In this document: positions 12,501 to 22,500 of the stretch, piece after piece
Layout: each line of letters opens with the position of its first letter
Position numbering within the stretch: the first letter of the stretch is position 1
Assembly: GCA_950295325.1 (NCBI GenBank)
Contig: OX485804.1
Location: forward strand, 68,670,033-68,734,032
Reading direction: 5' to 3'
Source of the DNA: Polytrichum commune
Taxonomy: Eukaryota; Streptophyta; Polytrichopsida; Polytrichales; Polytrichaceae
Length of the DNA stretch: 64,000 bases
The notes under the pieces: generated by a model
Databases searched by the model: none
What the model was told of the DNA's origin: nothing
What the model saw: the letters and a program-made list of their open reading frames with translations, nothing else
Translations under genes and position numbers: made by a program

Positions 12501-12810
12501 CGGCCATGGTGACCGGTGAACTATTCAACAATCCCCTATCAACTTCTACCGGGAATTCTTCTCTAAGTGTGTAATTTTCCGAAGAAGTTTCACCACTCAA
12601 TTTGGAGGGAGTGATCTCCTCTTCAAGTTGAGCTCCAAGTTCTAAGGTGTCTAGAATTGACCTAGTCCTAGGTTCGACGTTCAAACAACTCTCTATTCTA
12701 ACATTATCTTGTTCTAATCTATCACTGATTTTAGAGGACCGCCTCTTTCGAGTAGATTTCTCTAGTCCTACTATCAAACTTGGTTTTTGTGAGCGAGTCC
12801 TACCTTGCAT
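6571..12810 (-). CDS. Gag-Pol polyprotein of the gypsy element
   Basis: One 2079-residue frame starts at the ATG at 12810. In order: a Pro/Ile run (PPIPPIPP, about 112-125); gag capsid domain about 150-310; CCHC knuckle C-x2-C-x4-H-x4-C at about 432-445 and a second, atypical C-x2-C-x3-H-x4-C at about 517-529; aspartic protease about 830-930 with VDGGSSLNIL instead of the classic D-T/S-G; reverse transcriptase about 1240-1420 with MPFGLCNAPATFQ and FVDD at 1374-1377; RNase H about 1515-1640 (YCDAS); integrase with an HHCC-type finger (about 1730-1772), catalytic D1800, D1861 and E1897 (exact DD35E spacing) and a GPY-type module (LGPYLVYEV). No stop or frameshift interrupts it, and gag and pol are fused in one frame. 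The protein would assemble particles, copy the RNA and integrate the DNA. Confidence 0.97.
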   Translation of the reverse strand: MQGRTRSQKPSLIVGLEKSTRKRRSSKISDRLEQDNVRIESCLNVEPRTRSILDTLELGAQLEEEITPSKLSGETSSENYTLREEFPVEVDRGLLNSSPVTMAEERGMDPPPIPPIPPIPPIPPIDPLVRPRGLPIVVPRNLAAMDMPSHLPKFYGTKDEDPSRHMERYIERLASFLITDPGYWLVWFPTTLEGEAYEWYRDHAEGHFRGWEQLQREFLNKFRPEVGQSTALRALSSLKQGREEEISAYIRRFDLVCTRFVGTMLNDDTLKQFFIQGFFKSGTIRGVLERNPLTLADAKRAARDIENLDKDHERLWRREDELIPQFIPIRPRVVAVEPAKYENQIPYAIVDTGPRPLAVREPAPLLALPAPRTDPHLEEVERRLGASQLGFQEAMIKQMQSLTDQMSLMIRSQQPGPPPPVESGRHSSGLWCVQCGQPGHTRQFCRSGQNRDQRGNGNPPQQNQRGQAPPHYGNGSNRGPQPRGQGGQNLEKKEFHPFCGRWHAQGQCWSEGQEFNCSNCGGSHPSDTCRQPDKIINVPYPVANPQQQARDNMRGARPQGVPANELRPPNLYYDHSNARQTFHPPAGLQTTTGYIPIQNRQGVPPNGSNGRQAPPTDPGPSNSQDVRFMDGVLEATCDDMLPLPTRIGEEQSQWPPHTNAITYELVKGKGVVEEAPALAVTTRARRGDAPLEVGIGEQGNYSSDEEINLSELDRVARRATKDVERENIILQDRERTNAVHDLDNSDVGEWEGPGVPVDEFDVVGNSKVERSTGYDLWADLSTLKADITFGQLLEISPTARKTLKEGMPVHKRMRKVKAKIAARIQSQGGRDVKAIEIEVVIVDKVVPNVLVDGGSSLNILPEDTMKKLGLGLTGPSPLVINMANQSSTTPLGMIKDCRMTTGGEEYLVTFHVIKMHSNKDTFPILLGRPWLRMANAMVNWGGPKPSITYGPEGNRVIVSIGSLEGWMKKEMYLPLEKEIDDLNENEIGKALVGVVHPEGQRVVIDSGSGSLGPNFYNYGDNGDYAQWLREYPESEVDVMVTFHQVGLGSEFPSVSLGEGSLLEPCEVLTEEEWISGGLTPWVDDVEEGEVSLIHVDGTQEEDVIIESSKLEEPLHFKTTSTGIVVGQDVKDYPNVPSDWYRNKEEQAHVSEADWRYVDVKLKNGKTRQMKMGSKLGEKEVREYSNLVDEFSDTFAWSYDELKGIPREMVEHRIPLIPGARPIRQKERRMNPQLQLLVKAELERLLKAGFIKPVEITDWVSPMVLVKKKNGKLRVCVDYRKLNSCTQKDHFPLPFITLLLEEVGGHSRYTFMDGYAGYNQISIALQDIHKTAFTTPWGTFVWVVMPFGLCNAPATFQRLVMYIFTDLLFKSMTVFVDDFSTQSNVDDHLHCVREALVRCRKMRLALNPDKTFLGVNKGVLLGYVVSEKGREPDPDKIAAISDLATPTNSKGISKLLGHVGWYRELIPNFSKIAVPITHLLKKDVKFEWTDACQKTFEELRDRLSTYPVLIPPNWGKPFHVYCDASNVAIGSALCQATGEKEKDQPIAYASKQLTPAERNYSTTERECLAMVFSVKKFRHYLMCNPVVFFVDHMAIKYLINKAELSGRLARWVLLLEEFDYTVEYKPGRMHLQADHLSRLSEEIGKNPVNDMLVDDSLFVVTSTPEWYAGIVEFLTTHKLPKEWTKEERRKVRVNSRQFVVVGHRLFRRGSDGILRRCVSKTEVEAILIACHDSACGGHFSGQLIGQKILRAGYFWPTLFKDAHDYVRKCDACQRYARDDLRMEMPLHVSLPLIPFEKWGIDYVGEVHPQSSKGMKYIVVATEYLTKWAEAKAVKTDTAEHAATFMYENIISRFGVPKILVSDRGTHFLNDLIREMTEKFKIDHRKTTPYHPQTNGQTERVNGILVSILRKTVIDSKRDWDTKLTAALWAYRTTYEVTTRATPFSLVYGLEATLPIEYEVESLRVAVSTRLTESQSLRNRLTDLEALDEGRRMAAQHIEATQRRRKITFDKRHKRRALTPGMMVMIQDARKLEFPAKFNAVWLGPYLVYEVFPNNSIQLETLNGELFPTRTSGSRCKEYRA

Positions 12811-13719
12811 TCCATAAGAATCGATCGACCCTCACTTGACCACACATAATCCTAGCAATTCTCCTCTTAATATTTTCACTTGTCTTGGTGTGGTTATAAT
12901 TTTTTTAGGAGGTGAGGAAAAGAACCTGCAAGCCCACTTAGGTGAAAGAATCCCAATAGGGGATAGGCATGTTCATGTTAATTTTTTGGTTAAGTCGGAG
13001 CATCACCTCCGCACCTTCCCGCAAATTAACACTCACAACAATACCGATTGTGAGGGGGTGACCTTCCGAGTAGATTATGTTAAAAGTCGAGGCTTCACCC
13101 TTCAACTTCTCACACCATCCACAATTCGGGAATTACCCTCTACAACGGATAACAACAATCACGAGTACAAAAGGCATTCCTTAATTAGTTAATGAGTTCA
13201 CTTTGAAGAAATAAACATACCTTGAGCAATCGCATCCCCCTGTGAGTTAGCATTCCCCTCAATCGTGACTCAATGTAACAACACCATAAACTTTGTGAAA
13301 TATTAATTTAATCTAGAGCATGAAATGACAACTCCCAAAACTTTGAGACTCACCCCGAGGTGAGTGTCAAAGTTCAATGTCCTAAGGTGAATTTACCCTC
13401 TAATGTTTTAATGAGCTACTCGGTTATAGGTTCCTTTTAAGTTCTTAGCAAATCCCCAAAAAGGTTGAGGACGTACCTTCGCCGCGCTCCTTCCTCAAAA
13501 ATGAATTTGCGTAATTGACAATGCAATTCATTCCAAGGAATAGTTGAAATACAATGAATTCAAATGTAACCCAAAGAGAGAATACTTACCGAGTTTCGGG
13601 TGCTCCTTCCCTTCTCTCAAGTTTGTGTCTCCAATTTTTCCTAGTTGCCTCCAAGTCTCCTAGTCGCCTCCAAGTCTTGTAACTACCTTCCGCTTCGCTC
13701 CCGGCGGACGCACCAATTA
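12811..13719 (-). other. 5' leader of the gypsy element with candidate primer-binding site
   Basis: About 0.9 kb lies between the 5' LTR and the gag ATG with no supported gene. Reading the minus strand out of the right LTR, the bases are TAAT, then TGGTGCGTCCGCCGGGAG. A stretch starting TGG a few bases from the LTR is what a site complementary to a tRNA CCA end should look like. I cannot name the tRNA. Confidence 0.6.
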
Positions 13720-15993
13720 TGTGAGGCCAAACCCCCCACCCTTAAGCGTCCGTAGTCCGAGTAGTGGGTTTGGGCTCACATTCCTCCGCGGTATTGGATT
13801 TGGACTTGGATGAGTCCATAGTGCAAGGTTCACCCTTCAAGTGGTCTTGGATTTAACTGGAATTTCACTTTTAACAACTCAATGTACAATTTCAATACGT
13901 ATGTGGAGAATGCACAAGTTAACTATGTTATTTTAACCTCCTTATGCTCGGGTGCTATTTTGTCTTTGTTTGCTTCTAACGTCCATCCGGCCGCTTTAGC
14001 TACACAAGCCCTTAAGGATATCCCTCTCCTAAATGGAGTCCGTGCCGTTGACTCTATACTACCACTTGAACTATCACTTGTGTATTCCGTATCGCTACTA
14101 TAAGAGGTCTCACTTGGTGTCTCCATACCGTACATAAGCCTTTAAGTATTAAGAAATACTTATGTGACTTATGTCAATCTCTCCCTCGCACCTTTGGTCT
14201 TTGCTTCCTTTGTCTTGCCATCGCGAGAGTGCTCCACATTCTCCATTAATTTGTGCACGTGGTTTATTTTTAAAGAGAGGATGCAAGTGTTAAAAAAAAC
14301 ACTATTCTCTATAGTCAATCTCAAATACATTTACTTGTGAAAGCCACACATAACACTAACTAGCATAATGTAACTAACTACTTGTCTATGAGCTAATTAG
14401 GTAGGCTATCTACTAAGCTCCTTCATGAACCCATCTCTTTACTTTCTAATTACATAAACCTAGCTCCTTCATAAACCCAGCTCCTTCATAAACCCAGCTT
14501 CTTAGCTTCTAACTAAACAAACCCAGCTCCTTCATAAACCCAGCTCCTTCATAAACCCAGCTCCTTCATAAACCCAGCTCTTTACTTTCTAACTAAACAA
14601 ACCCAGCTCCTTCATAAACCCAGCTCTTTACTTTCTAACTAAACAAACCCAGCTCCTTCATAAACCCAGCTCTTTACTTTCTAACTAAACAAACCCAGCT
14701 CCTTCATAAACCCAGCTCTTTACTTTCTAACTAAACAAACCCAGCTCCTTCATAAACCCAGCTCCTTTATAAACCCACAACTTTGTAGTTGTAATCCCCA
14801 ACTACCTCACTAATTATTCAAGCCCTTAACTAATCTTCCTACCTAATTTCCCTAATTCTACTAACAACCCCTTTCTAATCACACAATTCTTCTCTAATCC
14901 TAAAATCCTAAAATCCTAGAGAGGAGAGGGGGAGAGAGAATTTCCTAACTTCACTAAGACTAACTAATCCACACAAGTATATTTTTGCACTCATCACAAC
15001 ATCAAGTGCTCAACTCTTAAACATGGAACTTGCAACCACGTGTATTCAAAACATGAACTTTAAGTACCACAAATTGGAATCATGAATTAACTTTAAAATC
15101 CTTCACGTCAACACTAATTCTACCAAGAGGTCAAGCCCTCTTCAAGGCTAACAAGCCTTGGCTCTCAAACTAAAAACTAAGCACACACATGTGCTCCAAT
15201 ATGGCTTCCCACACCCACACTTATAACTCGTGGGGTGCCTTGGAGCACAAAGGAAAGAGAGGATGAGTGAGGGAAGAATGAGGGATTATATAGTAAGCTT
15301 GAGGGGGTGAGCACCCTCAAGGCTCACGATAAGCCCTTGAGATTTCCTCCTACTTAGTAGGCGCCAATCCTATCTTCTAAGCCTTCCTCCCTCAAATGAT
15401 CAACAAGGATCCTAATTCGAACATTTAACTAGCCTTGGCTTTCTACCTACCACACTTTACCAAACTTGGGATGCTTCAACCCAAACTTAGCCTCCTTCGC
15501 TTTCCGCCGCCATAACTTTCTCCCCTTACTTTCCCAAATCGTCGCTCACCACTTAATTCAAACCACGATGCTTAACTCGTGATTTGATTGGTGCTTTGAG
15601 AATTTGCTTATCCTCCACCTTGCATTCTTCCTTGGGCCTTCCCCATTAAGTGGCCATGATGAGGTGGTCCACTTGTGCGCTCCATGTGATCCTCCATTCA
15701 TCCCAATTCGAATGCACTTGCCTCTTGAGTCACTTTGGTTGTCTCCATCCATTTGTACTAGCCTACTCACTAACTACTCAATCCAAGTTCTCCTTACCTA
15801 TCCTCATTCACTCAAATCCTTCCGAAGGTAAAAACACAATAACAACTCACATCCTAGCCTCTTACAACATGGTACTTCTAAGACTAACATTTCACTATTT
15901 TTATATTTTTGTGAAGTAACATGCTACTTCAAAGTGCATCAACTAACGTTTCAAGGGTCTAAGACTAAATGTGGGCACCCTTTTGGGCTCACA
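13720..15993 (-). repeat. 5' LTR (right copy)
   Basis: Same length and ends as the left LTR. As the 5' LTR it should supply the promoter for gag-pol; a candidate TATA (minus-strand ACTATATAAT) lies at 15285-15294. The minisatellite and the 70-codon sense frame (13923-14135) recur here. Confidence 0.95.
15285..15294 (-). promoter_or_regulatory. Candidate LTR TATA box driving gag-pol
   Basis: ACTATATAAT on the minus strand lies about 0.7 kb into the 5' LTR. This fits a U3 promoter, with R and U5 occupying the remaining 1.5 kb. The minisatellite would then lie in the transcribed R/U5 part. Confidence 0.45.
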
Positions 15994-15998
15994 TGTTT
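15994..15998. repeat. Target site duplication, right copy (TGTTT)
   Basis: It matches 4231-4235 and follows the terminal CA of the right LTR directly. Confidence 0.95.
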
Positions 15999-16429
15999 CC
16001 AGTAATGTCAACGATAAAACTGCCTACAAAGATCACCCAATTACACTAGCTACAAAGCAGACCCAATTCCAACAGCTGACCCAATTCCAACAGCTACAAG
16101 GAGAAGATTGCTACTCTTCAAGCAGGAGCGAAGCTGGAGTGGTCCCAACAACCGTGAATGCCGGATGCGAAGCAATGAACTACCTACTGCTCGATGAAGA
16201 AGGCGCGAGTTGCTCCCTCCCAGCTCCCTCCCAAAACGATGAGTGCTGGCAATGTACTAATCTGTGCGAGTACAAGGGTGTGGTGCCATTGAGTGTTAGT
16301 CACACTCAATTCACATGGCACACTCAATTCACTAAAGCCAAACCAAACCAATGTGCTCAACCAATATGTTCAGTTGTAGTAGGCCATAAGGAGCCTTGGT
16401 AATGTTAATCTATCCACAGGGGGCATGTC
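15999..16429. other. Displaced upstream region of the RING-like gene
   Basis: Before the retrotransposon inserted, this DNA joined 4230 and lay 160 bp upstream of the RING-like ATG, so it may hold that gene's original promoter or leader. It has short CCAATTCCAACAGCT duplications near 16067-16095. No convincing TATA or exon was found. A 143-codon frame across the LTR junction is chance. Confidence 0.5.
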
Positions 16430-19400
16430 TTTACAAGTAGGCATGTCTTTACATACACTCAATTCTAAATGGCTATTCATCCCAAATGTGTCACTACTTG
16501 GGGATATCAAGAACCTAACTTAAAGCTATATGGGTGGTGGATCCACGTTATGGTTGTGGCCATTTCCACATGAAACCGTAAATTCACGTTTAAAGGGTTA
16601 ATTGGTAATCAAATATTGAGACACATTGATTGCACAAGGAATGTACTAATCACATTCAACACAATTGGTTGGGTCCATTCACGCCATCTTGTCTACATCA
16701 ATAACTTGTCACATCATGCTCGTATTCGTACAACAACAAATCATAATTTCCAACACTAAAACGTAGATTTAAAGCAAATATTTAATAGCATCCGACTTTG
16801 GTAACATTAGTCAACCAATGTCATGGTTGGGTCCATCTTGTCGCATACCATTCCTCCGCTAAATGACTACCTCATCCACTACCAAGTCCATGACCACAGC
16901 TAGTATCACGTCAAATACAAGTAGGCATGGCGGATGTCTACATGTCAATGCAAGTAGCTCTAAATGGTTATTTACATATAAGTAGGTCTTCATGGGTCTA
17001 AATGGTTATTTTACCCAAATGGTCCACTACTTGGCCAAGTGGGGATATGAAACACCCTAGTATGGTGTGGTTGGTGGATACAGGCTATGGTTGTGGCCAA
17101 ATTCCGCATGCAACCGTGAATTGGGACGAGTGGAGCTTTAAATGGTAATCAATTGTTTTGTACACAATTATTGTACAAGGAAACTACTAGACACATCCAC
17201 AACATATGGTTGGGTAAGAAATGCAAGCTTCTCTAATTCACTATCTTGGCACGTCATTCTTGAATTCGTAGTTATCCACCACTAACACACAATATTTATG
17301 GTGGATTGGATGTAAGTTGTGAATAGCACTTGCCCATTGTGGTAAGTTTTGGCATGTCGTCTTTGTCCATCTCTCCACATACTATGCACTCGACTAAAAT
17401 GAACAATTGGGCCGTGCAATTGGCACATGCAATAGAAGAATATATTTGGATTGGATCACGCCATTTGGTAACCCATTGGGCTAGCAGAGTATTCGTTAAT
17501 AGGTCTCGTCCATTCGGTAACCCATTAGACCAATTGCACAATTTTTTACATACAAGTAGTAGGCATGGCCAATGCGCTCATTAGATCTGGGCCACAATCA
17601 GTATGCTGTCAAATATCACATAGCACTCCACTCGATGAACAAGAACACCCGCTAATTGACGGTGTTGCCATATTAGGCCAAAGTAAAGGCAATTGATGGT
17701 GATCCCGATATGGGCGTACAAACCCGTGGCGGCAACCGCCATTGTTTTAGATAGCTTATTACAACCTACACCATGGGAAGGACCTAATATTATCATGAAC
17801 GCTCAAAATTCAAATTGTGATTAGAGCCATGCTTAGAGGTGGACAACCCCAAACCCTAAACCCTAAACCCTACACTCTACAATGTGATAATGAGCGTAAA
17901 ATTAGCTTTAAGTGGCAGGAAGGCTAATCATAGTTGTTCATGCCACCATGAACTTGTAGGAAGTTGCAACCAATTGTAGTTGTCAAATACAAGTTATTGT
18001 AGTTGCCACAAGTGACCCTCACAACAAACGTGGTGGCACCAAGTATCATTGGGACGAGGACCACAAACTGTGATGAGAGCCAATCTCGACATGTGCCTCA
18101 AGGGGCTATATTTATCATAACCGGTAAGGAGATTTGGCGTCAACGTGAAGTAGGCTCGTATACATGATGTGGGCTTACCTGTCATCATACAAAATCGGCA
18201 GGGTAGGGGATTAGGATGGTTCCACTTATCTTGACATTAAATGTGGCAGTGGATTCAACACTATGGTACGAAGTACAAGGGGGGGGGTTGTAGTGGTCAA
18301 TTATAGTTTAAGATGTTTGTGGTGCAGGTGTCCATTCATCCGGTTCCCGTGGCCAGCATTAATTAGGTGTTTGCACCAGACATCCAACATTATTCCTTGA
18401 TGGCTAATACATAGCTCATGACACATCAAAATTGCTCAATATGCCGTTCATCCGCTTCATATTACATTCATCCGCTTCACGTGGCCATAGCTAGGTGTTT
18501 GCACCAGACATCCAAGCATATATTTTGATGGCTAATACATAGCTCAGGACACATCCAAATTGCTCAAATATTCCCCAACTTTTGATATAGAGCTACACCC
18601 TAATTTACATCACTTAGCTTCAAAATGTATGTCCAAACCTACAACCTAACGTGCTGCACATTATCCAATAGCCGCTGAAATTTCATCCACCACCTCATCT
18701 GGGGCTAAATGGTTACTCACATACTAGTAGGTCCACTACTTGGGCGCCTAATAGGTTAGTTTTGTCGGTTGGAGCTTTAATTGGTAGTCAATTATTTGTA
18801 CACATTATTTGTACGCCAAAACTACTAATCACGCGTAACACATGTGGTTGGGCAAGAAGTGCTAACTTGTCTAATTCAAGAACTTGTCACGTCATGCATG
18901 ATGTTCATTAGGCCACTGATCAAACATATATTACATAATGAAATGTAGGCCCCATCATCCCATTTGGGCCAACGTAAAAGGCAATTGATGGTGTGCCCGA
19001 TATGGTTGTACTATACAAGTAGGCAACTGCCATTGTTTTAGATAGTTATTACAACCCACAATAGTGGTGGCACCAAATATCATTGGGGCTAGGACTATAA
19101 TCTGCGATAAGAGCACACGATTGGAGGCGGACGACAATTGATGTATGTGCCGCATGAGCCATATTTATGATGACCGGTAAAAAGATTTGGCATCAACGTG
19201 AATTGAGTTGGGTAATCTGGTTTTAAGTACGGGGGAGGGGGGGAGGGTTGTAGTGGTCGATTATATTGCCAGATGTCCGTGGTGTGAGTATACATAGATG
19301 CGCTTCATAGATCCGCTTCACTTGGCTAGGTTAAGGTGTTTGCACCAGACAACTGACATTGGTCCATTGATGGCTAATATGCATCCAAATTGCGAAAAAT

Positions 19401-19545
19401 ATTCCCCAACTTTTGATATAAAGCTACCTCCTACTTTACATCACTTAGCTTCAAATTGTATGTCTAAGTCTACAACCTAACTTGCTGCATATTATCCAAT
19501 AGCCCTTGAAATATCATCCACCACTTCATCTAGTACTGTTTCATC
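16430..19545. repeat. Field of diverged tandem repeats, including copies of the neighbouring gene's 3' end
   Basis: At least three related blocks are visible (about 16430-16740, 16919-17290 and 18700-18910). They share GTCCACTACTTGG, GGTTGTGGCC-type and TAATCA...TTGGTTGGG stretches. A second family, about 17670-18190, recurs at about 18955-19200 (AAGGCAATTGATGGTG, CCATTGTTTTAGATAG, GGTGGCACCAA). A third, 18531-18702, recurs at 19371-19540 and overlaps the last codons and stop of the DDE-like gene. The field grew by repeated tandem duplication of roughly 0.5-1.2 kb units and has since diverged. G-runs (18281-18289 and 19230-19246) also lie here. Confidence 0.75.
17847..17874. repeat. Short interstitial telomere-like tract
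   Basis: Three to four consecutive CCCTAAA units occur here, the complement of the plant telomere unit TTTAGGG. Isolated copies of the same octamer recur at 48784, 50788-50910 and 53656. Confidence 0.8.
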
Positions 19546-22500
19546 CACCACTTCATCTGGGACTGTTGAGTCTGAAGTTGTGGGCATGTCAACCTCTCTA
19601 CTAACCCACCTGCTACCTACACGAATCTTAGTTGCAGTCCACGCAGCATGGGCAACATTCGCCCCCGATGTATGATAGGCTAGGCGTTTACGCTCTGATA
19701 TTTGGGCTTTGTTTGCATCAACAATGGGAGCATGCAAAGACATTTCCCTCAATTTTGCCTTGTTTGCAAACCTATGCTGGATATTTCGATACCAGTGCTG
19801 GTATTGTTGTACAATAGCACTAGACCTTCGTTCGGTGCCACCATGTTGGGTGTGGTGTTGAAGACTGGACTTGGCCGCATGGTGGGACTTCTCCATCCCC
19901 TGGTTGTTCCAAACAGCCAAACTTCCATATTCTCGAACGAACCATGGGGCGTGCCTTACAAGAACATGCTGCAAACCATACAACAATAAAATTTAGGCAA
20001 TGATATGAACCCTGCTTGATAAATACGGCAATGGCCTAACAAAGCTCTATGCTGGAATAAAAAATGACTTACCATGTAGTGGGTGACATGTTCCTCTCCA
20101 AAATTACGAATGAATAACCTTCCGAACTCTTCCACCTTTGTTTGGAACACAGCTCGTTGATCGTCTGTGAGAGTCAATCCACACAAATATGGGTAGATTT
20201 GTTCCAACGCAGTCCATGTTGCCACCCTACCAAGGTAAGCTTGCCCTCGCTGTAGTTGGTTGTCTTCCGAACGAAGGATATCTTTCCACACTCGATCCTG
20301 GCCCGACCAAGTCGATGGTTGGAACAATTTCCCAGCATTGACTCCACTTAGAGAGGGTTTTTTTGGTATGTTGCTGTTGGGTCCACTGCGGTCAATGTCT
20401 TTGCTGATGACCACGTTTCCGCCGTGCATGCCTGTAGCTGATAGAGATTTCTCCATTCTCTCTATTGCTACTTCCTTTCTTGATGGGTTGGACATGTTCC
20501 AAATGAACATAATGTGCAAATGTATTAGCTTTTCTGTGATCCTGGTTAGAGCATGTAGGGTGCAGATGTGAACTCTTTCCAACGGTATGGGAAGAATAGG
20601 CTTCCACCTGTCTCTGTTGCCAACCTCGGCTGGCCCCATGCTGACACTACGTGCAAACAACCCACCATTCCAGTTGTTTTTTGCTCTACTTTTTGCTACA
20701 AGTGAAGCAGTTGGAGCCGACACCACCACAAATTTCTGCCTTTCTTGATTGCAGTAGACACACGCGAACTTGGACATGGCACCACCCGATAGTCCATACA
20801 TGCACTTGATGGTCTTCATATCAGCACTCAAATGCCATTCCACTTTGAATGTGCCTATGTCTGGTACCACCAAAGGTTGTCCTGATTCTTGGGCAGCAAT
20901 AACTTCCGGGAATTTTGTTTGGGAAAATGTCCACTTTAGAACCTCATATGACTCCTTTGCCACAAGGAAACATGCTATCGGCCAAATCTCCTGTTCCGAT
21001 TGCACAGAGAAATATCTTTCATCGTCTTTTATGACCTCTGGATCTAAGGCTCGATTCATGAGGGTAATGGAAACTCTCTCAAACTTTTTTCCATGCATAA
21101 TCTCGGCCTCATCAAGTTTTAGCACAAACTTGAGTGGATCATCACCAACCTCTGCAAATATAAAAATTCGGACCACCATCAGTTTCTGACACTACCAAAA
21201 TTCACATACAACATTGAATGATGTACTCCCCAATTCTTGGAGCTCCTCCACATACCTGCTTCGGTTATCCCATATAATGCCACCATAGTCCGTTGAACAA
21301 CTTCAATGTCAGCAAAAAAAGTGTTTTTGTCATTCAGAACAATCATATTGTCCTTCTGGTTCTTTGGCTTCGATGATGTCCTAGTTGGTGCCACCTCATG
21401 CGTATTGTTGATGTGGTAGTAGTCCCCCACAAAATCCTTGAGCTTCATGTTCAGGTCCACTCTCAACATTCTCACCTATCACACCCGTCCTCAATACATT
21501 AGGTAAGGACCTGTGAGGACGACTCACTCTCTGGTGGCCAAAACAATTGAAAATTGCACAGTAGGCAGTGGGACTAACATACCTTGTTAGGAGTAGGCAG
21601 GAAGTTGGCTTTAAGGTCTTTGTGCACAATACCAACTCGACCCTTGATAGTTTTGTAGATTTGTCCATAACCACGTTGGGACACCCCTGTCATGTCACAC
21701 GCAGCCAAGATTGACTCAGTATCAATCTCAGCAGCAATCTTCTCTAAGTAGTAATTGGCCATTCTTCTTCCAACAAAAGTCAGCTTTGGTGTGGATCCAA
21801 GAGCTAATGCTTCATCTCTTGATAACATCCCAGCAAGCGCGGTAGCAGTCCCTTCTTGAGTGGATTTGGGACCACACAATCTCTTCCTACTACCACTTCC
21901 CCTGTTGCCATCAACCAACTGGTGGTGAGTCTTGGGTTGCAACAACCGCCTAATTGCTGAAATGCGAGCACGTCGTTGACCTCCTTTTTGCGCCAATTGG
22001 TCCAAAGACATTGTGTGGCGAAGCTGGGACCTCGTACCAAAGGGTGTCATCACCATCTTATGTAGTTTCTGTTGCAGCCTCACCATTTCGTTTTTGGCAT
22101 CAGTTAATTCACATGTAAGGGTGTCAAGAACATGTAGGTGTTCTTGGCTCAAGATTGCAATGCGGTCATCTGATTCTCTCTTTCCCTCCTCTAAAGCTTG
22201 TTCATGAGCATGTGTTGCCTCTCTGGCTTGACATTCATATACACAGAGATGTTGCTTGTACGCAGCCAAATTAATTTCCAAACTACGTTGCAAGGCTAGA
22301 CATTGTTCTCTCAAGTGCTCACTCTGTAGTTGGTAGGAATTCATCTCATCAGTTCTAACTTGTTGCAATTCAACCACTTGAGCTGCCCAACCCTTTTTGA
22401 CTACATCCAATTCACTCAACAATTCACCAATATAATGTTTCAAGCGTTCAATCTCTGTATTGGTACTCACATTGTGGTCTAATACTTTCTGCTGAAGAAT

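Larger units (their letters stand above)
4236..15993 (-). mobile_element. Full-length Ty3/gypsy LTR retrotransposon, recent insertion
   Basis: The element is 11,758 bp and bounded by two direct LTRs of 2274 bp. Every stretch compared is the same in both LTRs at an offset of 9484 bp, including all short frames within them. It carries one uninterrupted gag-pol frame on the minus strand, so the 5' LTR is the right-hand one. The protein order protease, RT, RNase H, integrase is that of gypsy (Metaviridae-like) elements; there is no chromodomain. VDGGSSLNILP in the protease and the long LTRs suggest the Tat/Athila side of plant gypsy elements, by memory only. Matching LTRs and an intact frame indicate a young, possibly active copy. 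It splits the upstream region of the RING-like gene. Confidence 0.96.

Noticed and set aside
15971-16402. 143-codon plus-strand frame
   Set aside because: It begins inside the LTR and crosses the insertion junction, so it cannot predate the insertion and shows no domain.
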